Positions 47,688 through 56,765 are shown, numbered from the stretch's first letter. The stretch: DNA of 64,000 nucleotides from Bordetella genomosp. 2 (GCF_002261345.1 NZ_NEVT01000006.1:1178001-1242000), one strand, 5' to 3'. The notes: a model not told the origin generated them from the sequence alone. Program-made: numbers and translations.

Positions 47688-48785
47688 TTACAGCCTGCGG
47701 AAGTGGTTGTCCCAGGAAAGCCCGGCCGCGGGCGCCAGCACCGGCTGCGGCGCCAGTCCGGGGCCGGCGCGCACCATCGCGCCCAGGCCGCTGCTGACCA
47801 GGAAGCGGTCGGGCGCCAACGGCGCCACGCCGCAACCGTCGGACAGCCGCGTCAGGCCCAGGCAGCGGCCGCTGGCGGTGTCCCAGTAGGCCACCTGTCC
47901 GCCGACCGGGCTGCTGGTGGCGATCACGCCGCCGGTGGGGTCGGCCGCCACCGAGCCGACGTAATTGCGGAACCCGCGCAGCACGTCGTCGGGGCCCGCG
48001 TACAGTTCCGGCTGGCGGCCGCGCCGGTGGCGCCCCACCAGCGGCGGGCGCTCGCCCGCCGGACCGGTGTGCTGGCAGCCGAACCAGACCGCGCCATCGG
48101 CCGCCAGCGCCAGGTGGCGGATCGACAAGCGGTGGTACTGCGGCGGCAGCTCGACCTGTTCGAGCAGGCGTCCGTCGGCCGCATCCAGGTAGGCCAGCGA
48201 TGGCCGCATGGTGTCGAGGTTCAGTTCCAGCTTGCCGTAGTCCGGATGCGTCAGGATGCCGCCATTGGCCACGCAGAGCGTCTTGCCGTCGGGCATGAGC
48301 ACCACTTCGTGCGGACCGATGCCCGCGGTCGCGAATTCGCCGATGCGCCGGTAGCCGCCGCCTTCGGAGGCATCGTAGACGCCCAGCACGCCATGGCCCG
48401 CCTCGTAGTCGTTCTCGGTCGCCAGCATGCGCCGGCCGTCGGGCAGGAAGACGCCGTGGCCGAAGAAATGGCGCCCTTCGGCGGCCTGCAGCGCCACCGG
48501 CGGCTGCGCGCCGTCGATGCGGAACGCGACCGCGAAGAAACCCGGCTGGCGGCCGAACACCACGGCGCGGCCGCGCGCCGGGTCCAGCGCGAAACTGTGG
48601 CCGCGCGCGGGCATGGGCACGACCTGCCGGTCGCGCCCTTGCGTGTCCAGCACCACGGCCTCATAGCGCCCGCCGGCGCGCCGCGCCGCCAGGTAGAGCG
48701 GCGCGTCGGCGGCGGCCCGCAGCGTGGCGGGCGCCAGTCCGGCCGCGGCGGCCAGGGCGAGGAAGCGGCGGCGGTCAATCTCCAT
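47688..48785 (-). CDS. DUF1513 protein, Tat-exported beta-propeller-like
   Basis: A 365-residue protein with a twin-arginine signal (DRRRFLALAAAAGLAPATL) and a repeated propeller-like body, including HGVFLPDGRRMLATENDYEA, GIGPHEVVLMPDGKTLCVAN and SVAADPTGGVIATSSP. This is the DUF1513 pattern. It is last in the imelysin / DUF1111 / imelysin operon, overlapping the preceding gene by 11 bases. A periplasmic role in iron handling is inferred from the operon; the biochemistry is unknown. Confidence 0.85.
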   Translation of the reverse strand: MEIDRRRFLALAAAAGLAPATLRAAADAPLYLAARRAGGRYEAVVLDTQGRDRQVVPMPARGHSFALDPARGRAVVFGRQPGFFAVAFRIDGAQPPVALQAAEGRHFFGHGVFLPDGRRMLATENDYEAGHGVLGVYDASEGGGYRRIGEFATAGIGPHEVVLMPDGKTLCVANGGILTHPDYGKLELNLDTMRPSLAYLDAADGRLLEQVELPPQYHRLSIRHLALAADGAVWFGCQHTGPAGERPPLVGRHRRGRQPELYAGPDDVLRGFRNYVGSVAADPTGGVIATSSPVGGQVAYWDTASGRCLGLTRLSDGCGVAPLAPDRFLVSSGLGAMVRAGPGLAPQPVLAPAAGLSWDNHFRRL

Positions 48786-49848
48786 CGAGCGCATTGAATC
48801 CGATCATGACGCCCAGCGCCGGCGCCAGGTTCTGGTCGACGATGTCCTTGGCGTTTTTCAGGATCATGCCCGCCAGCGCCAGGCGCTGCCAGCTGGCGGG
48901 TTGGGCGACCGCCTGCTCGAGCGGCGCATCGACGGCTGCGAGCGCGGCGGCGGCGCGGTCCAGTTCGCCGCGCACGGCCTGGTCGATCCAGGCCTCGCCG
49001 TCCGGGTAGCGGTAGCCGCCCGCGTCGTAGAAAGCGCGCATGCCGCGCACGCTGGCCGCCAGCGCCGGCAGGCTGAGGTCGCTGCGCCACAGCGCGGCGC
49101 GCTTGAAGCGCGCGGCCTCGGCCGAATCGCCCAGCACCGGCGCCAGCTTGACGTCGCGGGCGAATTGCAGCCCCGTCGACAAGGCCTTGACGGCCTCGGC
49201 CGCGACTTCCTGCTGGTCGCGGTACAGATCGTTGGCGGGCGCCGGCGCCGTGAACTGGCGGCCGTAGTCGCCCTGCGGGCTCCAGGCCTGCTTCAGCTCG
49301 TCGGACACGGCGGCGACATTGGCCGCCACCGCCACGGCGTAGCGGCAGGCATAGCCGGCCTCGGCCTGGCCGCCCCGCTCCAGCAGCCCGGGCTCGCCGT
49401 ACAGCACGTACTCCAGCGCCGGCAGGCCTTGCAGCGCCACGCTGCGCGCGGCCAGCGCGCCCGGCGCCAGCGCCTGCGGATCGGCTTCGGCCAGCAGGGC
49501 GCGCACTTGGCGCTGCATCACGCCGCGCGTGTCCGGCCAGAATGCCAGGCGCTCATAACGATTGCCCTGCACCAGCGGGCCGAAGCGCAGGAACTCCACG
49601 CCCGACCAGGCCAGCACCGTATCGCGGAAGGCCTGGCGCACCGGCTCGGCCCGGGCGGCTTGCGGACTCTGGCACCAGGCCGCCAGCGCGTCTGCCAGGC
49701 CATGCGCGCGTTCGGCCAGCGCGGCCACGGCGGGACGCGCATAGCCGTCGGCCAGCCGCGCCCCCAGGTCGGCCGGCACCGCCGCCACGGCCGGCGCGCC
49801 GGCCACGGCCAGGCAGGCGCCCGCCAGCCACTTCTTGTACTTCAGCAT
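48775..49848 (-). CDS. Imelysin-family periplasmic protein (second copy)
   Basis: A 357-residue protein with a signal peptide (to about residue 24, GAPAVAAVPA) and an imelysin-like alpha-helical body: RQAFRDTVLAWSGVEFLRFG and ALQGLPALEYVLYGEPG. The latter corresponds to the family GxHxxE motif, but the His is Pro here (GLPALE). It differs from the longer imelysin at 51374. It is third in the operon, 20 bases after the DUF1111 gene. Confidence 0.85.
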   Translation of the reverse strand: MLKYKKWLAGACLAVAGAPAVAAVPADLGARLADGYARPAVAALAERAHGLADALAAWCQSPQAARAEPVRQAFRDTVLAWSGVEFLRFGPLVQGNRYERLAFWPDTRGVMQRQVRALLAEADPQALAPGALAARSVALQGLPALEYVLYGEPGLLERGGQAEAGYACRYAVAVAANVAAVSDELKQAWSPQGDYGRQFTAPAPANDLYRDQQEVAAEAVKALSTGLQFARDVKLAPVLGDSAEAARFKRAALWRSDLSLPALAASVRGMRAFYDAGGYRYPDGEAWIDQAVRGELDRAAAALAAVDAPLEQAVAQPASWQRLALAGMILKNAKDIVDQNLAPALGVMIGFNALDGD

Positions 49849-49868
49849 GCTCTCACTCCTTGCGCCGC

Positions 49869-51377
49869 TCACAGCGACTCCAGGAAACGGATCAGGTCGG
49901 CGCGCTCCTGCGGGGTCATCGCGACCACGCGGTCGCGGGCCGCCTGGGCCTCGCCGCCATGCCACAGGATCGCCTCGAGCAAGGTGCGCGCCCGGCCATC
50001 GTGCAGCCAGGTGGCGTTCGGATTGACGGTGCGCGTCAGGCCAATGCCCCACAGCGGCGGAGTGCGCCATTCGCTGCCGCCGGCCTTGCCTTCGGATACC
50101 CCGTCGGCCAGGCCTTCGCCCATATCGTGCAACAGCAAATCGGTATAGGGCCAGATGAGCTGGAAGCGATGCTCCGGGCGTTCGGCGTCGCGCCGCGTCA
50201 CGTACTTGGGCACGTGGCAGGCCACGCAATTGGCCTGGTAGAACAGCTTCTTGCCCGCCAGCACGCGCGCGTCGTCGACATCGCGGCGCTGCGGCACGGC
50301 CAGGTTGACCGAATAGGTGGTGACGAAGTCCATCAGCTCGCCGGGCACCTCGTGTTCGCCCAGCCGTGGCTGCGCGCCGTGCGGCATGTCGAAGCAGGCG
50401 GCCTGCGCGGCGGTGCATTCCCCATAGTGGCTGGGGAACATCGGCGTGGACAGGCCCATGTCATTGGAGAACGCCACCGCGCTCTGCTGTTCCACCGTGG
50501 GCTGGCTGGCCTTCCAGTTGAAGCGCCCCAGCTCCATCTTGCCGGTACGCGCATCGCGCACCCAGTTGGGCCGGCCGCTGATGCCGTCGCCATGGTCGGC
50601 CGCGGCATTGGCCAGGATATCGGCGGGATGAACGGCCTCCAGCAGCCCCAGCCCGATCATCGGCGGCGCCAGCCGCGGCGAGATCTGCAGGTCGGCGCTC
50701 AGCGGCCCGTAGCCCGGGTCCTCGATGCGATAGGCGGGTTTCATCAGCGTGGCGGTCTCGCCGCCATTGAGCGCCACGGTGATCGGCTCGTAGTCGATCT
50801 CCAGCCGCCCCTCGGCCGGCAAGCCGGCCACCGCGAAATTCTGCAGCTGCGACCCATAGACCGGGTCGGGCACGAAGTGCCATTCGCCGGAAGCCAGCTT
50901 GCGATGATGTTCGTCGGTGCTCGGCGGCACCGACAGCCGCAGCAGCAGCGCCACCGCGTCCGAGCGCTCCATCGGATCGAAGCCCGGCACCGTGCCGCGG
51001 CCGTCCTTGGTGTGACAGGCCTGGCAGGACCGCGCATTGAACAGCGGCCCCAGGCCGTCCGAGGCCTGGGTGGACGACGGCGCCGACACCCAGTCCTTGC
51101 GGAACAGGCCGTTGCCGACCTGGAATTCCTGCCGGCCCTCGAAAGTCAGGTTGGCGGACGGGTGCGAGAAGATGTCCGCGTTGATCAGCTTGCGAGTCGT
51201 GGTGGCGCCGCCCGGCAACGTCTCGAACGTCTCGGCGCGCGAGAAATCGCGGGTCGGCGCGGTGACCTCGGCAACCCGCGCGCGGTCCTTGTCGTCCAGG
51301 TCGTCGCGTCCGCCGGAAGCGGCTGCGGCGCTGGCTGCCGCCAGCGCCGCCAGTACTGCAACTGCGATCTTGCTCAC
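49869..51377 (-). CDS. Dihaem c-type cytochrome, DUF1111 family (thiol oxidoreductase-like)
   Basis: A 502-residue exported protein with two haem c attachment sites: CQACH (in FNARSCQACHTKDGRG) and CVACH (in YQANCVACHVPKYV). The signal peptide is residues 1 to about 20. DUF1111 proteins are MauG/peroxidase-like dihaem proteins whose activity is unproven; redox conversion of iron or of an iron ligand for the adjacent imelysins is the context-based guess. The start is a GTG at 51377 that overlaps the imelysin stop (GTGA). Second gene of the operon. Confidence 0.9.
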   Translation of the reverse strand: MSKIAVAVLAALAAASAAAASGGRDDLDDKDRARVAEVTAPTRDFSRAETFETLPGGATTTRKLINADIFSHPSANLTFEGRQEFQVGNGLFRKDWVSAPSSTQASDGLGPLFNARSCQACHTKDGRGTVPGFDPMERSDAVALLLRLSVPPSTDEHHRKLASGEWHFVPDPVYGSQLQNFAVAGLPAEGRLEIDYEPITVALNGGETATLMKPAYRIEDPGYGPLSADLQISPRLAPPMIGLGLLEAVHPADILANAAADHGDGISGRPNWVRDARTGKMELGRFNWKASQPTVEQQSAVAFSNDMGLSTPMFPSHYGECTAAQAACFDMPHGAQPRLGEHEVPGELMDFVTTYSVNLAVPQRRDVDDARVLAGKKLFYQANCVACHVPKYVTRRDAERPEHRFQLIWPYTDLLLHDMGEGLADGVSEGKAGGSEWRTPPLWGIGLTRTVNPNATWLHDGRARTLLEAILWHGGEAQAARDRVVAMTPQERADLIRFLESL

Positions 51378-52672
51378 TGGAATACAGCTTCCGGCTTGTC
51401 CAGGCTATCGGAGCCTTCCAGCGCCACCTCGCCCAGTTCCAGCACGGCGATGACGCGCTCCAGGCTGCGGGTCTGGTCGATCAGGGCGTCGATGGCCTTC
51501 TGCACCACCGCATTGCCCTCGGCATTGCCGCCGGCGATCATCTGGTCGTACGTCTCGACTTTCTCGGCGCGATCGCGCATGGCCTGCATGGCGGCCACCG
51601 TGGCATCCAGCTTGGCGCGCATCTCGGCGTCCAGCTTGGGATCGCGCGCCTTCACCAGGTCCGACACGCTGGCGCCGGCAACGGCCTTGCCGTCGACGCG
51701 CTCATACGAACCCAGGTACACGTTGCGGATGCCGATCTGGTTGTAATAGTGCGAGTTATGCGTGTTGTCCGAGAAGCAGTCGTGCTCTTCTTCCGGATCG
51801 TGCAGCATCAGGCCGAGTTTCATGCGCTCGCCGGCCAGCTCGCCGTACGACAGGCTGCCCAGGCCGGTCATCATGGCCACCAGCCCCGCCTTGGGATCCT
51901 GCCCGACCGCCTTGCGGGCCGCGCCGTCCTGCTGCCAGTTGCCGACCATCTCTTCCAGGTCGGCCACCAGCAGGTCGGTCACCGCGCGCAGGTATTCGAC
52001 ACGGCGCTCGCAATGGCCGCCGGTGCACTGGGCCGGATCGAAATCGGTATGCGGGCGGTTGCCGGAATGGCGCTCCTGCGGCGTGCCCTGGCGATCGGCC
52101 GGCGCGGGGCCGGTGCCGTTCAGGTCCTGGCCCCACAACAGGAATTCGATGGCATGGTAGCCGGTCGCGACGTTGGCCTCGATGCCGTCGGCCTCGTGCA
52201 GCGTCTCGGACAGCAGTTCGGGCGTGATCTTGCTGGCGTCGATGGTCTTGCCGCCCACCGAGATCTTCGAATTCGCAATGATGTTGACCGCATAAAATGC
52301 GTTCTGGTCGCTCTCGGTGCCGTAGGCGGCGTCGACGTAGTCGATCAGGCCTTCGTCCAGCGGCCAGGCGTTGACCCGGCCTTCCCAGTCGTCCACGATG
52401 GGGTTGCCGAAGCGGAACGCTTCGGTCTGCTGGTACGGCACGCGAGCGGCCAGCCAGGCGGCGCGCGCGGCCTGCAGGGTAGCCGCGCTGGGCTTGTCGA
52501 TCAGCGCGTCGATCGCGGTGCGCAAGGCCTTGGCGGTGGCCAGGGAATCCTCGTAGCCGGCCAGCGCGATATCGGAATACGTCTGCAGCACCGCCTTGGG
52601 TTCGGCGGCCGCCTGGGCCGCGCCACCGGTCAGGGCGGCCAGCAGCACCGCGCCGTAGAGCAACTTGCGCAT
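51374..52672 (-). CDS. Imelysin-family (M75-like) iron-regulated periplasmic protein
   Basis: A 432-residue protein with a signal peptide ending near AQAAAEPK (about residue 24). It shows the complete imelysin GxHxxE motif in ATGYHAIEFLLWGQDL (His near 175) and WPLDEGLIDYVD. Family members (IrpA, EfeO C-terminal domain) take part in iron uptake; despite the M75 label protease activity is doubtful. First gene of the operon, with an AT-rich promoter region upstream where Fur control would be expected. Confidence 0.9.
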   Translation of the reverse strand: MRKLLYGAVLLAALTGGAAQAAAEPKAVLQTYSDIALAGYEDSLATAKALRTAIDALIDKPSAATLQAARAAWLAARVPYQQTEAFRFGNPIVDDWEGRVNAWPLDEGLIDYVDAAYGTESDQNAFYAVNIIANSKISVGGKTIDASKITPELLSETLHEADGIEANVATGYHAIEFLLWGQDLNGTGPAPADRQGTPQERHSGNRPHTDFDPAQCTGGHCERRVEYLRAVTDLLVADLEEMVGNWQQDGAARKAVGQDPKAGLVAMMTGLGSLSYGELAGERMKLGLMLHDPEEEHDCFSDNTHNSHYYNQIGIRNVYLGSYERVDGKAVAGASVSDLVKARDPKLDAEMRAKLDATVAAMQAMRDRAEKVETYDQMIAGGNAEGNAVVQKAIDALIDQTRSLERVIAVLELGEVALEGSDSLDKPEAVFQ

Positions 52673-52738
52673 CGAATGATCTCCTGTGTTGGCGATGCGC
52701 GCCCCGCGTGGCCGCGCATCATTGAAATCGATGACGCA

Positions 52739-52766
52739 AGTGTAAACAATTTTCGTTCAATGTTCA
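52739..52766 (-). promoter_or_regulatory. Candidate promoter of the imelysin operon
   Basis: On the minus strand TGAACA (complement of 52761-52766) and TACACT (complement of 52739-52744) are separated by 16 bases of AT-rich sequence. The region is the most AT-rich in this part of the window. A Fur box is expected from the operon type, but the best 19-base match here is poor, so Fur control is not claimed. Confidence 0.4.
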
Positions 52767-52789
52767 GTGGAATGTCAGTCAGTTGACTG

Positions 52790-53335
52790 TCAACCGCGGG
52801 CGGCGGGCTGCAGCCAGCCGCGCAACAGGCGGGTAATCAGGGGGATGCAGACGAACGACAGCACCGGCGTCATGCAGGCAGTGGTCACCAGCACCCGCCA
52901 GAACAGCGGCATCGCGCTCAGCTGTTCGTTGAGCAGCGTGCTGAACAGCAGCAGCATGGGGAAATAAGCCAGCCAGATGCTCACGGCCTGCTTCCAGCGG
53001 GGCGGCGCGCTGCGCGGCGGGCCGAACCAGCTGTCCATGCCGCTGACCCGGTGCGTGCGGCTGGCCCGCACCAGGCCGGCGCCGCGCTCCAGCCACATGC
53101 GGCGCGGCAGCGAATTCTCCCAGCGCGCCAGGTTGGCGGCGCCGTCGAAGCGCAGCACGATCTGGTATTGGTCGCCGCCCTCGGGCGGCTGCAGCACGCC
53201 TGAACCAAGAAAACCCGGGAAACCGGCGGCCAGGATCTCGCCCTGGCGCAGCCAGGCCAGGAAATCGCCATAGCGGTCGGGGGGAATCTGGCGCGTGACG
53301 AGCATCGTCACGGGTGCGGGACAACGAGCGGACAT
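52790..53335 (-). CDS. Antibiotic biosynthesis monooxygenase (ABM)-domain membrane protein
   Basis: A 181-residue protein. Residues 10-95 form an ABM-like ferredoxin fold (VTMLVTRQIPPDRYGDFLAW; YQIVLRFDGAANLARWENS). Two membrane segments follow (about 117-137 and 145-170). Family members fused to two helices are widespread and uncharacterised. It is upstream of the imelysin operon on the same strand, with 118 bases between, so co-transcription is possible but not indicated. Confidence 0.8.
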   Translation of the reverse strand: MSARCPAPVTMLVTRQIPPDRYGDFLAWLRQGEILAAGFPGFLGSGVLQPPEGGDQYQIVLRFDGAANLARWENSLPRRMWLERGAGLVRASRTHRVSGMDSWFGPPRSAPPRWKQAVSIWLAYFPMLLLFSTLLNEQLSAMPLFWRVLVTTACMTPVLSFVCIPLITRLLRGWLQPAARG

Positions 53336-53599
53336 GCGGGACTCCTATGCTGCGCGCGGGCCGGTCCGGACGGCGCCCGGCCCCTCGGTATTTACCCTAG
53401 CAAGACCTGTGCCAATTCGCGGCCGCCCGGCCGCCCCACGGGGCGCCGCCGGATCCTGCGGCGCGGCCGCCGCGGCTGCACCGCGCGGCTCACCGCGATG
53501 GGGAGCGCGCCGCCCCCGCGCACCGCCATGGTGCGTGTTGAGCGCGTCAAGTCACGGGTCTACACTGGGCCATTCCCCAACCCGTGGAGCACGTGCATC

Positions 53600-54154
53600 A
53601 TGAGCACCTACAAGATTGCAGTATTCGTCGGCAGCCTGCGCGCCGCGTCCTTCAATCTGCGGCTGGCCCGCGCGCTCGAAAAGCTGGCGCCCGATACCAT
53701 CGAGTTCGAGTACGCCAGTCTCGGCGACGTGCCGCTGTACAACCAGGACAACGAAATGTCCATGCCGCCGCAGGCGGCCAAAGTGAAGGACCTGATCGCC
53801 CGCGCCGACGGCCTGCTGTTCGTGACGCCCGAGCACAACCGCTCCGTCCCGGCCGCCCTGAAGAACGCCATCGACTGGGGCTCGCGCCCATGGGGCAAGA
53901 ACTCGTGGATGGGCAAGACCGCCGGCATCGTGGGCACCTCGCCCAGCGCGGCGGGCACGGCCATGGCGCAACAGCACCTGCGCAACATCCTGGCGGCCGA
54001 GGGCGTCAATGTGCTGACCACGCCGGAAGTCTTCCTGCAGTACACGGAAGGCCTCATCGACGACCAATACACCATCACCAACGAAGGCACCCGCAAGTTC
54101 CTGCAGGGCTGGCTGGACCGCTACCTGGCCTGGGTGGCCAAGCTGGCCGCCTGA
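53600..54154 (+). CDS. NADPH-dependent FMN reductase family protein (flavodoxin fold)
   Basis: A 184-residue flavoprotein with GSLRAASFNLRLARALEKLA at the phosphate-binding loop, and TPEHNRSVPAALKNAIDWGS, typical of the chromate reductase/azoreductase-like branch (ChrR/YieF). It probably reduces quinones, FMN or metals with NADPH. The ATG at 53600 (MSTYKIAVFVG) gives the family start; no obvious ribosome site. The 264 bases upstream hold no gene I can support. Confidence 0.88.
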   Translation: MSTYKIAVFVGSLRAASFNLRLARALEKLAPDTIEFEYASLGDVPLYNQDNEMSMPPQAAKVKDLIARADGLLFVTPEHNRSVPAALKNAIDWGSRPWGKNSWMGKTAGIVGTSPSAAGTAMAQQHLRNILAAEGVNVLTTPEVFLQYTEGLIDDQYTITNEGTRKFLQGWLDRYLAWVAKLAA

Positions 54155-54196
54155 CGCGCCGCGCCGGCCGCCGCATCCCGCGCGGCGGCCGGCGGC

Positions 54197-54420
54197 TTAT
54201 CCCCGCCGAATGTGGATAAACCCCTGAACAGGTTTCGGACAAGCGCAAAAAGTGCCTGCGCCACAATGACTTGCGAGGCGCGATCAAGGAATGCGCAGGG
54301 GCCTGCGGCGCCGTTTATCCACGCGCGATGTGGATAAACCCTTGAACAGTTTTCGGACAATCGAAAAAAAGGCTGGCGCCGCAATGACTTGCGACGCGAG
54401 CTCAAGAAATGCGCAAGGGC
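54197..54420. repeat. Tandem pair of about 95-bp repeats, 118 bp apart, each with DnaA-box sequences
   Basis: 54208-54302 and 54326-54420 are near copies sharing TGTGGATAAACCC, GAACAG, TTTCGGACAA, CAATGACTTGCGA and ATGCGCA in the same order. Each contains the perfect DnaA-box complement TGTGGATAA (54211-54219; 54329-54337), preceded 12-14 bases earlier by an inverted near-match (TTATCCCCG at 54197; TTATCCACG at 54315). The block fills the gap between the FMN reductase and dodecin genes. It is not next to dnaA or other origin genes. Confidence 0.8.
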
Positions 54421-54429
54421 GCGGATGGA

Positions 54430-54639
54430 CTATTCGAGCCGCATGCCGATCTTCAGCCCGACCTGCCAGTGGGCCACCTTGCCATCCTTGATGTGGCCGC
54501 GCACTTCCGTGACTTCGAACCAGTCCAGGTTGCGCAGGGTCTCGGATGCGCGGGCGATGGCCTGAGCAATGGCGTCATCGGATGACGTGGTGGACGACCC
54601 CACCAGTTCGATCTGCTTGTAGACATGGCTGTTGGACAT
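54430..54639 (-). CDS. Dodecin family flavin-binding protein
   Basis: A 69-residue dodecin: HVYKQIELVGSSTTSSDDAI, ETLRNLDWFEVTEVRGHI and AHWQVGLKIGMRLE match the family from end to end, including the Trp that stacks on flavin. Dodecins assemble as hollow dodecamers that store flavins or flavin derivatives. The ATG at 54639 follows GGGAGAACAGCC. It ends ten bases from the tandem repeat. Confidence 0.95.
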   Translation of the reverse strand: MSNSHVYKQIELVGSSTTSSDDAIAQAIARASETLRNLDWFEVTEVRGHIKDGKVAHWQVGLKIGMRLE

Positions 54640-54911
54640 GGCTGTTCTCCCGCAAGAATGTGGCGACATGCCAGGGCGCAGAATCGCCAGCCCGGCGCGG
54701 CCGGGTCGAGTCCATTGTGGCACGATAGCCGGCGCCTGCCTACGCGGCGGCGGCGTTTCCGGCCGGCCGGCGCGCATTGGCCATCGAGCTTCCGGACGCG
54801 CCAGCGGCGTCGCGCCGGCGCCCGCAATGACCGCGTCATACAGGCCACGTAACCTCTGCCCGTTTTGCTGGATGGCAGCTTAACGACCGACCAAAATTCC
54901 AAGAGGTTCAC

Positions 54912-56765
54912 ATGTCCTACTTGACAGATAAATTGCGCGCTCCCCGCCGTGAAGCACAGGGAGAAGTCACGGTCCCCGGGCAGATGTTCGACGACATCGT
55001 CGCCGCGAACCCGGCCCGCCGCACCATTTTGAGAAACAGCCTCGGCCTGTCGATTCTGTCTGTCTTTGGCGCCACGCTGGCCGGCTGTGGCAGCAGCAGC
55101 GACGACGATGACGACAGCCCCGCCCCCGGCGACGGCGATGGCGATGGCGGCGACAATGGCGGCACCGACCCCACCGGCCCCGATTACTCGGTCAATTTCG
55201 AGCCGCTGGGCGACAAGATCATGGCCGACACCGTGACTGTGCCCAAGGGCTACGTGGCCGAAGTGCTGTATTCGGCGGGCGACAAGTGCATGATCGGCTC
55301 GCTCGGCTATACCGGCATCCCGCAGGCCTACCCCGCCACCGAGACCCAGGCCGGCGGCCAGCACGACGGCATGCACTTCTACCCGCTGGAAGGCGTGGAT
55401 CCCAACAAGGGCGGCCTGCTGGTCCTGAACCACGAGAACGTCGACGACGCCACGCTCGACCTGGCCGCCGACGCCACCCGCACCAACCTGTCGAACGTGG
55501 GCGTCTCGGTGATCGAGATCGCCCGCACCGACGACGGCAAGTGGTCGGTCAACACCAATTCGCGCTACAACAAGCGCTACACCGGCAATACCGTCTACAA
55601 CGTCGGCGGTCCCGCCGCCGCGGCCGTGGGCGCCACCGTGGTCGGCACGCTGAACAACTGTGCCAGCGGCCCCACGCCCTGGGGCACCTACCTGACCTGC
55701 GAAGAAACCACCGACAACTACTGGGACCCGACCCAGCCCGAGGAAGGCTACGGCTGGGTGGTGGAGATCGACCCCTACGACCCGAACTCCACCGCCGTCA
55801 AGCGTACCGCCATGGGCCGCTTCGACCACGAGAACACCGCCTACATGCTCGACGAGAACAACCGCGTCGCCTTCTACATGGGCGACGACGGCACGCCGGG
55901 CTGCATCTACAAGTTCATCCCCAGCAAGCCCTACGACCCGGCCAACCGCGTCAACAACCTGGGCCTGCTGGACGAAGGCACGCTGTACGCCGCCCGCTTC
56001 AATGACGACGGCACCGGCAACTGGGTCGAGCTGACCGTCGGCAAGAACAACCTGACGGCCGGCGCCGTCGACCCGGGCAACTACACCCAGGTCCCCCCCG
56101 GCACCCTGCCGCCGACCTCGCTGATCGACTTCAACAGCCAGGCCGACGTGCTGATCAACACCAAGGCCGCCGCGCGCGTGGCCGGCGCCACCCTGATGGA
56201 CCGGCCGGAATGGATCACCGTGGGCGTGGACAAGACCATCTACTGCACGCTGACCAACAACAGCCGCCGCCAGCGCACCAGCGCCGCCAACCCGCGCGTC
56301 AACAACGCGCACGGCCACATCGTGCGCTGGAAGGAACGCGGCGACTCGCCGCTGGCCACCACCTTCGAATGGGACCTGCTGCTGCTGGCCGGCCACAACC
56401 CGGCTGACGGCGCGGCGGAGAACGTCACCGGCAACATCAACGGCGACGATTTCTCCAGCCCCGACGGCATCCGCGTCGACCCGCAAGGCCGCCTCTGGGT
56501 GCAGACCGACTCGGGCGCGATCGACGAGTTCGGCCACAATGCGATGTACTACATCGACCAGAAGACCGGCGAATCGAAGCGCTTCCTGGTGGGCCCGACC
56601 GGCTGCGAAATCACCGGCATCGCCTACACGCCGGACCTGACCACGTTCTTCATCAACATCCAGCATCCGGATGGCGCCTGGAACACGGTGCGCGCGGGCG
56701 GCGGCGACGCGCGCTCGGCCACGGTGGTGGTGCGCCGCGAAGACGGCAAGCCGGTCGGCGCCTGA
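54912..56765 (+). CDS. PhoX-family phosphatase (DUF839), Tat lipoprotein
   Basis: A 617-residue calcium/iron-dependent alkaline phosphatase homologue. The N-terminal region has a twin-arginine motif (ARRTILRNSLGLS, residues 36-48) and a lipobox LAGC (near 60), followed by an Asp/Gly-rich linker (SSSDDDDDSPAPGDGDGDGG). The PhoX body shows HFYPLEGVDPNKGGLLVLNHE, GRFDHENTAYMLDENN and FSSPDGIRVDPQGRLWVQTD. It would release phosphate from phosphoesters at the outer surface or periplasm. AGAGG precedes the ATG. Confidence 0.9.
   Translation: MSYLTDKLRAPRREAQGEVTVPGQMFDDIVAANPARRTILRNSLGLSILSVFGATLAGCGSSSDDDDDSPAPGDGDGDGGDNGGTDPTGPDYSVNFEPLGDKIMADTVTVPKGYVAEVLYSAGDKCMIGSLGYTGIPQAYPATETQAGGQHDGMHFYPLEGVDPNKGGLLVLNHENVDDATLDLAADATRTNLSNVGVSVIEIARTDDGKWSVNTNSRYNKRYTGNTVYNVGGPAAAAVGATVVGTLNNCASGPTPWGTYLTCEETTDNYWDPTQPEEGYGWVVEIDPYDPNSTAVKRTAMGRFDHENTAYMLDENNRVAFYMGDDGTPGCIYKFIPSKPYDPANRVNNLGLLDEGTLYAARFNDDGTGNWVELTVGKNNLTAGAVDPGNYTQVPPGTLPPTSLIDFNSQADVLINTKAAARVAGATLMDRPEWITVGVDKTIYCTLTNNSRRQRTSAANPRVNNAHGHIVRWKERGDSPLATTFEWDLLLLAGHNPADGAAENVTGNINGDDFSSPDGIRVDPQGRLWVQTDSGAIDEFGHNAMYYIDQKTGESKRFLVGPTGCEITGIAYTPDLTTFFINIQHPDGAWNTVRAGGGDARSATVVVRREDGKPVGA

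Noticed and set aside
52741-52765. Possible Fur box before the imelysin operon
   Set aside because: The best alignment matches about half of the 19-base consensus, no better than expected in AT-rich sequence.
54121-54405. Minus-strand frames inside the DnaA-box repeat (two similar short peptides)
   Set aside because: The similarity only reflects the tandem DNA repeat; there is no ribosome site and the frames extend into unlike sequence.
54833-54852. Possible Pho box before phoX (CGTCATACAGGCCACGTAAC)
   Set aside because: Only the first half-site resembles CTGTCAT; the second half does not match, so PhoB control is not claimed.
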